Numbered from the stretch's first letter, positions 16,725-25,130 are shown. The stretch is 31,230 nt of DNA from Bacteroidales bacterium UBA3724 (GCA_002371315.1 DFHL01000046.1:1-31230), one strand, 5' to 3'. Notes: generated by a model from the letters alone, not told the origin. Program-made: numbers and translations.

Positions 16725-18107
16725 ATGGCAAAATCAATACAAGACAACAATCATCTCTACAATTTTTTAAGCCCTTTGGTCCAGTTTGGCACACGCTGCC
16801 ACTACCAGCGGTTCGATGTCCACGGCCTTGACAATCTGCCCACTGACGGGGCCTATATCATTGCCCCCTGCCATCAGCAGGCTCTGATGGAGCCTCTGGC
16901 GGTGCTCAATTTCGCGCCCAAGCCGCCAGTCTTTCTGGCTCGCGCCGACATTTTCGAGAAACCCGTCTTCCGGGCCATTCTGACCTTCCTCAAGATTCTG
17001 CCCGTCTACCGCATCCGCGACGGACAGAGCAACCTCACCAAGAATAACGACATTTTCGACCGTTCGCGCGACGTATTGCTCGACGGTTTCCCGCTTTGCC
17101 TGATGGCCGAAGGGCGCCACAACGACCGTCACCATCTGCTGCCGATGGGCAAGGGTATGTTCCGCATCGCAGGCGAAACGCAACTCAAGCTCGGCGACCA
17201 CCCTCTTTACATTGTCCCGACGGGCATCGATTTCGACGAGTACGAGCGGCCCTACAGCAACCTCGTCGTAAATATCGGCAAACCCATTCCCGTCCAGCCT
17301 TTTATGAAGGATTTTCGCGACAACGAACCGCTGGCACTCAACGAGATGCGTACAGCACTTGCGTCGGCCCTCAGTCCGCTGATGCACGACATACGCTGCG
17401 AAGAGCACTACGATGAGATATTCACGCTCTGCAATGTGCTCAACCGTGTTGTCCGCAAGCGCGACGGCCTCTCCAACTCGGCCTGGAACCGTTTCCGCGT
17501 ACGGCAGAAAATCTCGCTTGAGCTCGACCGCCGTGCCGCGCAGGGTGGCGACGGTTTCGATGCCCTTATGGCCGACACTCGCCGCTACCAGCAGCAATGC
17601 CGCCAGATGCGCGTGCGCGAGCGTGCCGTGCCCGACCACTGGAGCCTGCCGCTTACGCTGCTGGCCCTGCTGCCCGTCGTGCTGCTTGCTGCCGGCGTGT
17701 GCTGCATCCCTGCCGTCAGGTGGCTGTTCCTTTTCTGGCTGGTGTGCTATCCCATCCCCTTCTTGCCGACCCATCTCATAACACGGCGACTCATAGCCGA
17801 CAGCCAGTTCCGCAGCTCGGTGAACTTCGGCATACGATTCATCCTGTCAATAATTTACGCCTTTGTAATCGGTATTCTGATGGCCTGCAATGGCGGTATG
17901 TGGATGAGCCGCCTGGCCGACCTTGGTGCCTGGTGGGGGCTTATTGCCGTGGGCGTTGTCCATCTGGGTGCCATCCTGGCAGGTCCTACGGTCAACGCGC
18001 TCAAAGCCATAGGCCGCAACTTGCGCTATTGGTGGCTGTGCGCCGTCAAAAGCCGCAAGATGAAAGCCCTTGTCGAGAGCTATCGCAAGCTTGTCGCCTC
18101 ATTCTAA
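16725..18107 (+). CDS. PlsC-like 1-acyl-glycerol-3-phosphate acyltransferase with membrane tail
   Basis: A 460-residue membrane-associated glycerolipid acyltransferase. The N-terminal catalytic domain has the histidine motif in the H-x5-acid form common in this branch (HQQALME, His50, Glu56; an Asp is more usual). A second motif, EGRHNDRHHLLPMGKG (about 128-143), corresponds to the phosphate-binding block. A helical middle region (about 210-290) follows. The C-terminus (about 300-440) carries several hydrophobic segments likely to span the membrane. It probably transfers acyl groups in phospholipid or other lipid synthesis; the exact acceptor is unknown. AGGAG at 16711-16715 is one of the few Shine-Dalgarno-like sites here and supports the start. 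Its last 9 bp overlap the convergent gene. Confidence 0.88.
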   Translation: MAKSIQDNNHLYNFLSPLVQFGTRCHYQRFDVHGLDNLPTDGAYIIAPCHQQALMEPLAVLNFAPKPPVFLARADIFEKPVFRAILTFLKILPVYRIRDGQSNLTKNNDIFDRSRDVLLDGFPLCLMAEGRHNDRHHLLPMGKGMFRIAGETQLKLGDHPLYIVPTGIDFDEYERPYSNLVVNIGKPIPVQPFMKDFRDNEPLALNEMRTALASALSPLMHDIRCEEHYDEIFTLCNVLNRVVRKRDGLSNSAWNRFRVRQKISLELDRRAAQGGDGFDALMADTRRYQQQCRQMRVRERAVPDHWSLPLTLLALLPVVLLAAGVCCIPAVRWLFLFWLVCYPIPFLPTHLITRRLIADSQFRSSVNFGIRFILSIIYAFVIGILMACNGGMWMSRLADLGAWWGLIAVGVVHLGAILAGPTVNALKAIGRNLRYWWLCAVKSRKMKALVESYRKLVASF

Positions 18108-18836
18108 AAAGATTGGCTCTTCGTCGCTTGCTTCTGGCGTAGTGTAGTGGAATTCGGTTTCGGGAAACAGTTCCTTGAGTTGCTCGATGCCTTCGGCCAC
18201 CTCGTTCCAGCGGCCCCAGCAGTGCATAGGGTAGAAGTGGCCCGTGCGCACTTGCTGCAGCCATTGGCAGGCTCCGCGCAGCATTTCGCTGCCCAGACGC
18301 GGGTCGACGGGAAACATAGCATAGTTCACCGACTTGTTTATCGCCCTCACTTCGCGCAGGTTGGACAGGAACATACCCTCCATCTCGTCCAGCGAGCAGC
18401 GTATGTGTTCCTCGTCGTTCTCGGGGAAATACCAGTTGTTGTTGTCGCCGGCGTGGTAGATGGTGGTGCCGTCGGGCAGTGTCACCAGCGATGCGATGCC
18501 CACATCGGTCGAACGCAACGCGTTGAGGTGCAGCAGCTCATCCTCATAGAAGTCCGCCGGACGCAGCACTGCCGTGGCCACGGGCGGCTTGATGCGGCGC
18601 CGTTTCGAAGTGTCGTAGGACACCAGCAGGCGCGCTCCCGCAAATTCGGTGATTTCCGGGTTGAAATGGTCCTCGTGGAAGTGCGATACGATAAAGTACA
18701 ATTGCTTGTCGCTCAACGTGTCGATAAGGGCGTGCAGCCGCATATTGCGGCTGTCCTTCCAGTAGTCGTAGACCAGCAGGGCATCGTCGGTTTCGACGGC
18801 GAAGCAGCTATGATAGATGTAATGGACATTAATCAC
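18099..18836 (-). CDS. Metallo-beta-lactamase-fold hydrolase
   Basis: A 245-residue cytosolic MBL-fold protein. The metal-binding motif appears as SHFHEDHF (His52, His54, Asp56, His57) and a further ligand in HAGDNNNW near 128-131. A late His in YPMHCWG (about 207) may complete the site. It resembles the UlaG-like/YycJ-like hydrolases acting on small phosphoester or ester substrates, but the substrate cannot be told. It starts 6 bp after the Na/Pi cotransporter stop, so the two are co-transcribed. It ends within the acyltransferase stop region on the other strand (9-bp tail-to-tail overlap). Confidence 0.88.
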   Translation of the reverse strand: MINVHYIYHSCFAVETDDALLVYDYWKDSRNMRLHALIDTLSDKQLYFIVSHFHEDHFNPEITEFAGARLLVSYDTSKRRRIKPPVATAVLRPADFYEDELLHLNALRSTDVGIASLVTLPDGTTIYHAGDNNNWYFPENDEEHIRCSLDEMEGMFLSNLREVRAINKSVNYAMFPVDPRLGSEMLRGACQWLQQVRTGHFYPMHCWGRWNEVAEGIEQLKELFPETEFHYTTPEASDEEPIFLE

Positions 18837-18842
18837 TTCGTG

Positions 18843-20552
18843 TCAATCCTCCTTTTTGCCGCCTATGGCTTCTGAAACGTTGATGACATAGTCGCCCAGT
18901 TTCTCGTACAGGGCGTAGAGGCCACTGTAGGCGTTGCCGATGGCGTAGTCGTAGATGCCAAGTTTCAGGGCATCAAGGTGCTGCGCCCGCAGCAGGTCGC
19001 GGTAGGCGTTGATGTCGTGCTCGGCGGCGTAGGCGGCATCAAGGTCTATGTTATCATAGTCTTTCAAGTTGCGGTCCATAATGTCGAGGGCCTTCTGCAC
19101 CAGCTCGCTCATATGCGTCAGGTTGGCGTTCAGGCTGGCGTCGAAGTGTACGGCGTCCTCACGTTTGCTCTTGCGCGTCATAGCGATCTGGAACACAGCG
19201 TCGCCAATGCTCTCAAGGTTGTCGATGATGCGCAGCATCGTGCTGATGCGCTCCGAGGTATGCTGGCTGACGTCGCCGCTGCCCACGCGGGTCAGGAACT
19301 TGGTGATTTCCTGCTCCATACGGTCGGTTATGCCCTCATATTTTGCTATGCGCTGCATTATGGCCTCGAATTCGTCCTCGTTTTTGGCCGTGCGCAGGCC
19401 GGGCAGGAAGGTGTACATACGCAGCACGCGCTGCGAGAAAACCTCGATCTCGCTCTTGGCCGACTGCAGGTTCAGCTCGGCGGTGCTCAACAGGTTGGGC
19501 TCCAGATAGGTGAGACGGAACTCCTCCTCGCCGTCCTCTTCCTTCTCGGGTACAAGCCATTCCACAATTTTTACTATCTGCGGGATGAAGAAAGCAAGGA
19601 TGATGGTGGTCACCACATTGAACAGCGTGTGGAAGACCGTGATGGCCAGCGGAATAAGCGGAATGTTGGGCAACAGCGCGTCAAGCCACTCGCTGACGGC
19701 CATCACCGCGTTGCAGATGGGGTAGAAGGGAATAAGGAATATGATGGCTCCGGCCACGTTGAACACCAGGTGCGCACGGGCGGTGCGCTTGCCGGTGGTG
19801 CCGGTGGTCATTGCCACCACCTGCGCCGTCAGCGTGGTGCCCAGGTTCTGGCCTATCACCAGCGCCATCGACGTGGGGAAATCGATCCATCCCTGGCTGG
19901 CCATCAGCAGTATGACGGCAGTCATTGCCGACGACGTCTGCAGGATGATGCACAGTATGGCTCCAACGACGATGAAAAGCAGTATCGACCAGTAGCCCCA
20001 CTGCCCCCACGAGGCTATGGTGTGGGCCACATTCTCGTTCAGCGGCGGCACCGAGTCGCCCATCAGGCCCAGACCCAAAATCAGCAGCGAAAGGCCCATA
20101 ATGGTCTGGCCGAGGTACTGCATCTTGCTCTTTTTGCTGAAGATAAAGAACAGGCTTATGGCCGCGATGACCATAGGCATAAAGGGCACAGCCTCTTCGG
20201 CGCCGCTGCCGCCCAGGCCGAAGAGGGTGATGATCCACGCCGTGACGGTGGTGCCGATGTTGGCACCCATCACCACGGCGATGGCTCCGGCCAACGTCAG
20301 CAGGCCTGCGCCGGCAAAGCCCACGGCCATAACCGTAGTGGCCGTCGAACTCTGTATGATTGCCGTGACGCCAGTGCCGGCCAGGATGCCGCTCAACGGC
20401 TTGCCGGTAATCCGCGTGAGGATGTGGCGCAGCTTCGAACCTGCGTATTTCTGAAGACCTTCGCTCATCAGCTTCATAGCAAACAAAAAGATTGCCAGTG
20501 CGCCTGCAAGGTCCAAAATGATGACAGCTATATCCCAAAAATTCATATTCAA
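18843..20552 (-). CDS. Na+/phosphate cotransporter (PNaS/NptA family) with PhoU-like domain
   Basis: A 569-residue inner-membrane protein. Two inverted-type repeats each hold the family signature: QSSTATT at 67-73 and QTSSAMT near 205-211, followed by GANIGTT and GQNLGTT respectively. About 8-9 hydrophobic segments fill residues 1-335. The C-terminal about 350-560 is a soluble helical PhoU-like domain (for example NLESIGDAVFQIA). It is expected to import phosphate with sodium. It heads a two-gene unit with the MBL-fold protein. The start is supported by the immediate first hydrophobic segment and a TAnnTTTG box 53 bp upstream. Confidence 0.94.
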   Translation of the reverse strand: MNMNFWDIAVIILDLAGALAIFLFAMKLMSEGLQKYAGSKLRHILTRITGKPLSGILAGTGVTAIIQSSTATTVMAVGFAGAGLLTLAGAIAVVMGANIGTTVTAWIITLFGLGGSGAEEAVPFMPMVIAAISLFFIFSKKSKMQYLGQTIMGLSLLILGLGLMGDSVPPLNENVAHTIASWGQWGYWSILLFIVVGAILCIILQTSSAMTAVILLMASQGWIDFPTSMALVIGQNLGTTLTAQVVAMTTGTTGKRTARAHLVFNVAGAIIFLIPFYPICNAVMAVSEWLDALLPNIPLIPLAITVFHTLFNVVTTIILAFFIPQIVKIVEWLVPEKEEDGEEEFRLTYLEPNLLSTAELNLQSAKSEIEVFSQRVLRMYTFLPGLRTAKNEDEFEAIMQRIAKYEGITDRMEQEITKFLTRVGSGDVSQHTSERISTMLRIIDNLESIGDAVFQIAMTRKSKREDAVHFDASLNANLTHMSELVQKALDIMDRNLKDYDNIDLDAAYAAEHDINAYRDLLRAQHLDALKLGIYDYAIGNAYSGLYALYEKLGDYVINVSEAIGGKKED

Positions 20553-20604
20553 GATGTTGATTTGATTGTATATACCGTGCTTCCCGCCTGCTTGGGGGAA
20601 TATG

Positions 20605-20612
20605 CAAAGTTA
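20605..20612 (-). promoter_or_regulatory. Candidate -7 box for the Na/Pi cotransporter
   Basis: Reads TAACTTTG on the minus strand, matching TAnnTTTG, 53 bp before the start codon at 20552. No upstream TTTG at the usual distance. Confidence 0.4.
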
Positions 20613-20655
20613 CACATTTCCCCGTAAACGCGGCCGAAAAATGCTAAAATTTTGT

Positions 20656-20701
20656 TAAAATTAATATTCCGCGTCCGCTAAAATTAATATTCCCTGTCCG
20701 C
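20656..20701. repeat. Two-unit 23-bp tandem repeat
   Basis: Units at 20656-20678 and 20679-20701 share TAAAATTAATATTCC and GTCCGC and differ at two positions. The 23-bp period equals that of the arrays around the ATPase gene, and both units contain TATTCC, but the rest of the unit differs. Confidence 0.8.
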
Positions 20702-20814
20702 AAATATTGGCTGCCGTCCGGACCCGATGCCGCTTTCCTGTGCCGCAAAAGCCGCGAAAGCCCCCTTTAGTGGGTCGAAATTTTAACATTTTGGCCGTCG
20801 AAAAAAAGTAAAAA

Positions 20815-20901
20815 AACCGCAAAAAACGGCCAAAAATCGCATTTTGCAACCAGTTGATTCTCAAGACCAATTTCCTATCAAAGTTCACCCAAATTCTTAC
20901 C
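20815..20901 (+). repeat. Dispersed upstream element, copy A
   Basis: It shares with the reverse strand of 31101-31013 the blocks CAAAAAACGGCCAA, TTTTGCAAC, a CAAG/CCAA region and CAAAGTTCACCCAAA in the same order and at near-equal spacing. Its right half also aligns with 214-286. No plus-strand gene follows it. Confidence 0.65.
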
Positions 20902-21004
20902 ATATTTTTACCATATTTCAGTATGGTGGACTTTGACTGGTCTGTGGCAAATGTTAAAATGGTTTTTCGCCTTGCGAAGGGCGCGCTGGTCTAGGTGAGG
21001 TGGA

Positions 21005-21044
21005 AATAAAACGAAGGCGCAGGCCACGGCCTGCGCCTTCGTTT
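21005..21044 (-). terminator. Intrinsic terminator of rnr
   Basis: A long GC-rich stem (AACGAAGGCGCAGG pairing with CCTGCGCCTTCGTT, 21010-21042) is followed on the minus strand by TTTTATTT, about 40 bp after the rnr stop. Confidence 0.85.
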
Positions 21045-21082
21045 CGAAGCCTTTGTGCCGGGCCGGGCCCTGCACGGTGCTG

Positions 21083-23440
21083 TCAGGCTTTTTTCTTGGC
21101 CGCCTTGCGCCCTTTTGCGCCCTTGGCGGCTTTGCTGCCGCTGGAGCGGCCGCCCTTGGCGGGCTTTGCTGCCTTGTGGGCTTTGTCGTTGCGTGCCGCC
21201 TTGCCGCCCTTGTGGGCTTTGGCGCTGCGGTCGGTGTCGGGGGCTGCCGGATTGTCGTCGTTTTCAACCAGTTCGAAGTCGATCAGCTTCTTCATCATAT
21301 CGACGTTCTTGACGCGTATGCGCACGGGGTCGCCCAGCTTGTAGCATTTGCCGTAGCGGCGGCCGATGACCTGGTAGTTGTCCTCGTCGAGCATATAGTA
21401 GTCGCCCTTCAGCGAGCCGATGGCTATCATACCCTCGCACTTGTTGCCCTCGATTTCGGCATAGATGCCCCACTTGCTGACGCCCGAGATGTTGGCGTCG
21501 AACACCTGTCCCAGCTTGTCGCTCAGGTATTCGGCCTGCTTGTACTTGACGCTGGCGCGCTCGGCGTCGGCGGCGCGTTTTTCCATCAGCGAGCAGTGCT
21601 TGCAGTATTCCTCGTATTCGTCGGCGCTGACGCTGTTGCCGCCGTCGAGGTAGCGCTCCAGCAGGCGGTGCACCATCAGGTCGGGATAGCGGCGTATGGG
21701 CGACGTGAAGTGGGTGTAGAAGGGGAATGCCAGGCCGTAGTGGCCGATGTTCTGTGTCGAATAGTAGGCTTTGGACATCGTGCGGATGGCGATGTTGTCG
21801 ATCATATACTCTTCGCCGCGGCCAGCAATCTGCTTGAACAGGCGGTTGTACGAGTCGGCCAGGGCCTTGCGGCTGTTCACCTTCATACGGAAGCCCAGTT
21901 TGGTGACAAACTCGACGAAGGTGTTGAGCTTCTCGGGGTTGGGCTCGTCGTGTACACGATAGACGAACGTCTTGGCGCGTTCGGCTTTCTCGCTCTTGGC
22001 GGGCTTGGCGCGCTTGCCTACGCTTTCGGCCACGTTGCGGTTGGCCAGCAGCATAAACTCCTCGATCAGCCAGTTGGCCTCTTTCTGCTCCTTGATGTAG
22101 ACGCCTATGGGTTTGGCGTTCTCGTCAAGCTGGAATTTCACCTCCTGGCTTTCGAAGTTGATGGCTCCTTCCTTGTAGCGTGCGTCGCGCAGGATGGTGG
22201 CCAGCTGGTGCAGCTTCAGCATCGCCACTTCGAGCTCGCTTTCCGCTTTCCGCTTTCCGCTTTCCGCTCCCTGCTCTCCGTTCTCTATTATCTCCTGCGC
22301 CTCCTCGTAGCAGTAGCGGCGGTCGCTGTTGATGACGGTCTTGCCAAACCAACGGTCGAGCACCTCGGCGCGGTCGTTCATCTCGAAGACGGCGCTGAAG
22401 CAGAGCTTGTCCTCGCCGGGGCGCAGCGAGCAGACGCCGTTGCAGAGCCGCTCGGGCAGCATCGGGATGGTGCGGTCGACGAGGTAGACGCTGGTGCCGC
22501 GGTCGTAGGCCTCGCGGTCGATGGCGCTGCCGGGCTTGACGTAGTGCGACACGTCGGCAATGTGGACGCCCACTTCGTAGTTGCCGTTTTTCAGCTGCTT
22601 GAACGACAGGGCGTCGTCGAAGTCCTTGGCGTCGGCGGGGTCGATGGTGAAGGTCAGCGTCTGGCGAAAGTCGCGGCGGCCTTCGAGTTCTTTCTTGCCG
22701 GGTGCTTTGATTTTCTCGGCTTCACTTTCGGCCTCGGCGGGAAAGTCGAGCGGGAAGTCGTATTCGGCCAGGATCGACTGCATCTCGACGTTGTTGTCGC
22801 CGGGGCGGCCCAGCCGCTTCACAACGCGGCCCACTGGGTTGTTCATCTGCTCGGGCCAGTCGGTCATCTCGACAACAGCCTTCTCGCCGTCCTCGGCACC
22901 GCCCAGGTCGCTGAGCGGAATGAAGATGTCGACCACCATATTGCGGTTGTCGCACACCAGGAAGGCAAACTTCTCCATCTTCTGGATGCGCCCCACGAAG
23001 CGGGTCTTGGCGCGCTGCAGTATCTCGACCACCTGCCCCTCGGGCTTGTGCATCTTGCGCTGCGGGAACATCAGCACCTTCACCGTGTCGCCGTGCAGGG
23101 CGTGTCGTGTGTAGTTGGGAGCTATCATCACGTCCTCGCGGCCCTCGTCCTGGGGTATGACGTAGGCTTTGCCGGTCTGCTTCATATCGATGGTGCCCAC
23201 CAGGTAGTTTTTCGGCAGCAGGTCGTCGTTGATGTGCTTGGGGTTGATTTTGTATTTGCCGCGCCCTTCCTCGACCAGTATCTTGTCTTCGGCCATTTCG
23301 AATATGGTCATCTGCACCAGCTGGCGCGCTGCCTTGTCGTAGGCTCCCACTTTGGAGGCTATCTGCTTGTAGTTGAAAGCTGTGAATGGTGCGTTGGCAA
23401 ATATTTTCAGTATCTGTGTTGCAAATTTTTCGTTGGTCAT
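21083..23440 (-). CDS. rnr: Ribonuclease R
   Basis: A 785-residue 3'-5' exoribonuclease of the RNase II/R family. Domains: N-terminal winged helix (about 1-66), two cold-shock OB domains (about 75-240), and the RNB catalytic domain (about 255-600) with the metal-binding signature DPADAKDFDDAL near 262-273. An S1 RNA-binding domain (about 643-722) is followed by a lysine/alanine/glycine-rich basic tail (about 740-785) typical of RNase R rather than RNase II. It degrades structured RNA hydrolytically in the cytosol. Residues about 385-401 are encoded by 7-bp tandem repeats and extend a loop after EEAQEIIE relative to the usual family sequence. An antisense frame of similar length is a codon-usage shadow. 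A terminator follows the stop. Confidence 0.97.
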   Translation of the reverse strand: MTNEKFATQILKIFANAPFTAFNYKQIASKVGAYDKAARQLVQMTIFEMAEDKILVEEGRGKYKINPKHINDDLLPKNYLVGTIDMKQTGKAYVIPQDEGREDVMIAPNYTRHALHGDTVKVLMFPQRKMHKPEGQVVEILQRAKTRFVGRIQKMEKFAFLVCDNRNMVVDIFIPLSDLGGAEDGEKAVVEMTDWPEQMNNPVGRVVKRLGRPGDNNVEMQSILAEYDFPLDFPAEAESEAEKIKAPGKKELEGRRDFRQTLTFTIDPADAKDFDDALSFKQLKNGNYEVGVHIADVSHYVKPGSAIDREAYDRGTSVYLVDRTIPMLPERLCNGVCSLRPGEDKLCFSAVFEMNDRAEVLDRWFGKTVINSDRRYCYEEAQEIIENGEQGAESGKRKAESELEVAMLKLHQLATILRDARYKEGAINFESQEVKFQLDENAKPIGVYIKEQKEANWLIEEFMLLANRNVAESVGKRAKPAKSEKAERAKTFVYRVHDEPNPEKLNTFVEFVTKLGFRMKVNSRKALADSYNRLFKQIAGRGEEYMIDNIAIRTMSKAYYSTQNIGHYGLAFPFYTHFTSPIRRYPDLMVHRLLERYLDGGNSVSADEYEEYCKHCSLMEKRAADAERASVKYKQAEYLSDKLGQVFDANISGVSKWGIYAEIEGNKCEGMIAIGSLKGDYYMLDEDNYQVIGRRYGKCYKLGDPVRIRVKNVDMMKKLIDFELVENDDNPAAPDTDRSAKAHKGGKAARNDKAHKAAKPAKGGRSSGSKAAKGAKGRKAAKKKA
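22238..22286. repeat. 7-bp tandem repeat inside rnr
   Basis: Seven contiguous 7-base units: four GCTTTCC, then GCTCCCT, GCTCTCC and GTTCTCT (plus strand). They encode an E/G/K/S-rich loop. The period and sequence resemble the array inside metG. Confidence 0.85.
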
Positions 23441-23541
23441 TTTCTGTAATTTTAAAATGGTTTTGATGATGTTTTTAGGTTAATTTTAAATGGTAAATTT
23501 ATGATGTGTTTATGCTGATGTACAGGTTTTTAGGTTGTTTC

Positions 23542-23656
23542 TATTCCCGGACTTATGGACTTTCTATTCCCGAATTTGTGGGATTTTTATTCCCGAACTT
23601 GTGGACTTTTTATTCCCGAATTTGTGGACTTTTTGTTCCTGATGTTGTGCCAAATG
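23542..23656. repeat. 23-bp tandem array downstream of the ATPase gene
   Basis: Unit starts at 23542, 23565, 23588, 23611 and 23634, exactly 23 bp apart. The core is ATTCCCGAATTTGTGGACTT; the last unit is degenerate (TGTTCCTGA). The array ends 16 bp from the ATPase stop codon. Confidence 0.92.
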
Positions 23657-23672
23657 TGGAATGTGCTCCTGT

Positions 23673-24947
23673 TCATTCCCTGAGGCTTCCTATCGGTATC
23701 ACCCACACATTGTCCGGGCGCTGGTAGGCATAGTCGCCGTTGGCCGTCAGCACCATCATAAACGCCGGGGCGTGCATCTTTGTGGTGTCGATTTTGTCGC
23801 TCAGCCGCTTGAGCGACTTGGCGCCCTCTTCGATCAGCCTGTCGCCGCCCAGCTTCACCTCGACAAGGCCGTAGTGGCCGTTGCGCAGATGCACCACGGC
23901 GTCGCACTCCAGCCCGTCGGAGTCGCGATAGTGGTACACCCGTCCATTGTGGGCTTGGGCATAGATGCGCAGGTCGTGGACGGCCATCGTCTCGAACAGC
24001 AGCCCGAAGGTGTTCAGGTCGTTGAGCAGGTCCTTGGGCCCCACGCCGAGGGCCGCAGCCGCTATCGACGAGTCGGTAAAGTAGCGCGTGTCCGAGCCGC
24101 GGATGGCTGCCTTCGACCGCAGGTTGGGGTTCCACGACGGCATATCCTCGATGACGAAGATGCTGCGCAGTGCCGCCAGGTAGGACGCCAGCGTCTTCTC
24201 GTCCATCGTCAGGTCGGTGCCGTCGATGATGTCGGCCCTGATTTTCGACATTGGTGCCGAAGTGCCCTGAAAGCGTGCATACGAGCGCATCAGGCGCCTC
24301 GAACGTTCGATGTCGCGCTGTACTCCGTCGGCGCGCGAGATGTCGCTGGTGACGATTGCCTCCAGGTAGTCGTAGGCGCGCTCCAGTGCCGTCGAGGGCT
24401 TCTGCATCACGGCGCGCGGCCATCCGCCACGGCATACGAGGTAGGCCACTTCCATCAGTGATTTGTCCATCGTCGGTACATTGCGTGCCGAGCCCGAGAA
24501 GAGCGACAGCAGGCTGACGCGCCCCGTCGAGTCGCCCGACTCCCACAGGCTCATCGTGCGCATCTGCATCCTGACGATGCGGCCGGTGCCGGTGTGGTGT
24601 ATCTTGCTGGTGTCGGCCGGCACTGCCGAGCCGGTCAGTATGAACTGGCCGTCCTCGTTGCGGCGGTCCACCTCGAAGCGCACGGTGTCCCACAGTTTTG
24701 GCGCCTCTTGCCACTCGTCGATGAGGCGAGGTGCGGCACCCTCAAGCAGCACCTGCGGGTCGCTGTCGGCAAGCTGCATATTGCGCGCGTGCTGCTTCGG
24801 GTCGTTCATATAGAGCGTACTGGCGGCAACTTGCGCTGCCGATGTCGTTTTGCCGCACCACTTAGGACCCTCTATCAGCACTGCTCCCATACCCTCCAGT
24901 TTCTGCCTAAGTAATTGGTCGAAAATTCGTTCCTTGTATTCGCTCAT
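23673..24947 (-). CDS. AAA ATPase of the AAA_14/DUF4143 family
   Basis: A 424-residue cytosolic protein. The N-terminal ATPase domain has Walker A GPKWCGKT (27-34), a Walker B-like LIDEWQEAP (Asp77, Glu78) and a sensor-like ILTGSA (103-108). The C-terminal DUF4143 part ends in a PD-(D/E)XK-nuclease-like strand pattern, ECDAVV then LVEVKLGG (about 344-368). The family is abundant and often multicopy in Bacteroidales; function is not established and links to mobile or defence loci are conjecture. The gene, with its own promoter, is bracketed by direct arrays of a 23-bp unit, which sets it apart from its housekeeping neighbours. Start chosen at the first ATG, 25 bp from the -7 box. Confidence 0.92.
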   Translation of the reverse strand: MSEYKERIFDQLLRQKLEGMGAVLIEGPKWCGKTTSAAQVAASTLYMNDPKQHARNMQLADSDPQVLLEGAAPRLIDEWQEAPKLWDTVRFEVDRRNEDGQFILTGSAVPADTSKIHHTGTGRIVRMQMRTMSLWESGDSTGRVSLLSLFSGSARNVPTMDKSLMEVAYLVCRGGWPRAVMQKPSTALERAYDYLEAIVTSDISRADGVQRDIERSRRLMRSYARFQGTSAPMSKIRADIIDGTDLTMDEKTLASYLAALRSIFVIEDMPSWNPNLRSKAAIRGSDTRYFTDSSIAAAALGVGPKDLLNDLNTFGLLFETMAVHDLRIYAQAHNGRVYHYRDSDGLECDAVVHLRNGHYGLVEVKLGGDRLIEEGAKSLKRLSDKIDTTKMHAPAFMMVLTANGDYAYQRPDNVWVIPIGSLRE

Positions 24948-24971
24948 TTTTTTCGCTTTTTATTCAAAATG

Positions 24972-25001
24972 CAAAATTACACAAAATATTTGAAATACAA
25001 A
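24972..25001 (-). promoter_or_regulatory. Promoter of the ATPase gene
   Basis: On the minus strand TTTG (25001-24998), an 18-base spacer and TAATTTTG (24979-24972) closely match the Bacteroidota consensus. The promoter lies between the start codon and the upstream 23-bp array, so it is inside the bracketed unit. Confidence 0.6.
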
Positions 25002-25015
25002 AAAATAATTTATCC

Positions 25016-25130
25016 AATTCCCGAATTTGTGGAGTTTCTATTCCCGAACTTGTGGACTTTCTGTTCCTGAATTTGAGGATTATTCGTTCCCGAATTTGTG
25101 GACTTTTCATTCTCGATTTTGTTGTCTCCC
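25016..25130. repeat. 23-bp tandem array upstream of the ATPase gene
   Basis: Unit starts at 25016, 25039, 25062, 25085 and 25108, exactly 23 bp apart, with the same core and orientation as 23542-23656. The last unit is again degenerate (CATTCTCGA) and runs into the hairpin at 25121. Confidence 0.92.

Larger units (their letters stand above)
20553..21082. other. AT-rich intergenic region with repeats, no gene seen
   Basis: Between the Na/Pi cotransporter start and the rnr stop. From left to right: a -7 box (20605-20612), a two-unit 23-bp tandem repeat (20656-20701), a GC-richer stretch with no clear signal, the dispersed element copy A (20815-20901), iteron-like ACCATATTT repeats, a small hairpin near 20961-20980, and the rnr terminator (21005-21044). 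The open frames here have no recognisable domain and I do not call them. Confidence 0.6.

Noticed and set aside
18978..20627. 549-residue open frame antisense to the Na/Pi cotransporter
   Set aside because: Shadow of a certain membrane-protein gene; His/Gln-rich translation without any motif.
21053..23449. 798-residue open frame antisense to rnr
   Set aside because: It mirrors the whole RNase R gene. GC-rich codon use removes stops on the other strand; the translation is low complexity (A, V, L, D, G) with no family features.
23587..24714. 375-residue frame over the ATPase gene reading into the 23-bp array
   Set aside because: It is another frame of the ATPase gene with a low-complexity Arg/Gly/His translation; the ATPase frame has clear Walker motifs.
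23542..25130. The 23-bp arrays as a CRISPR array
   Set aside because: Units are directly contiguous with no spacers, vary in sequence, and no cas gene is present.
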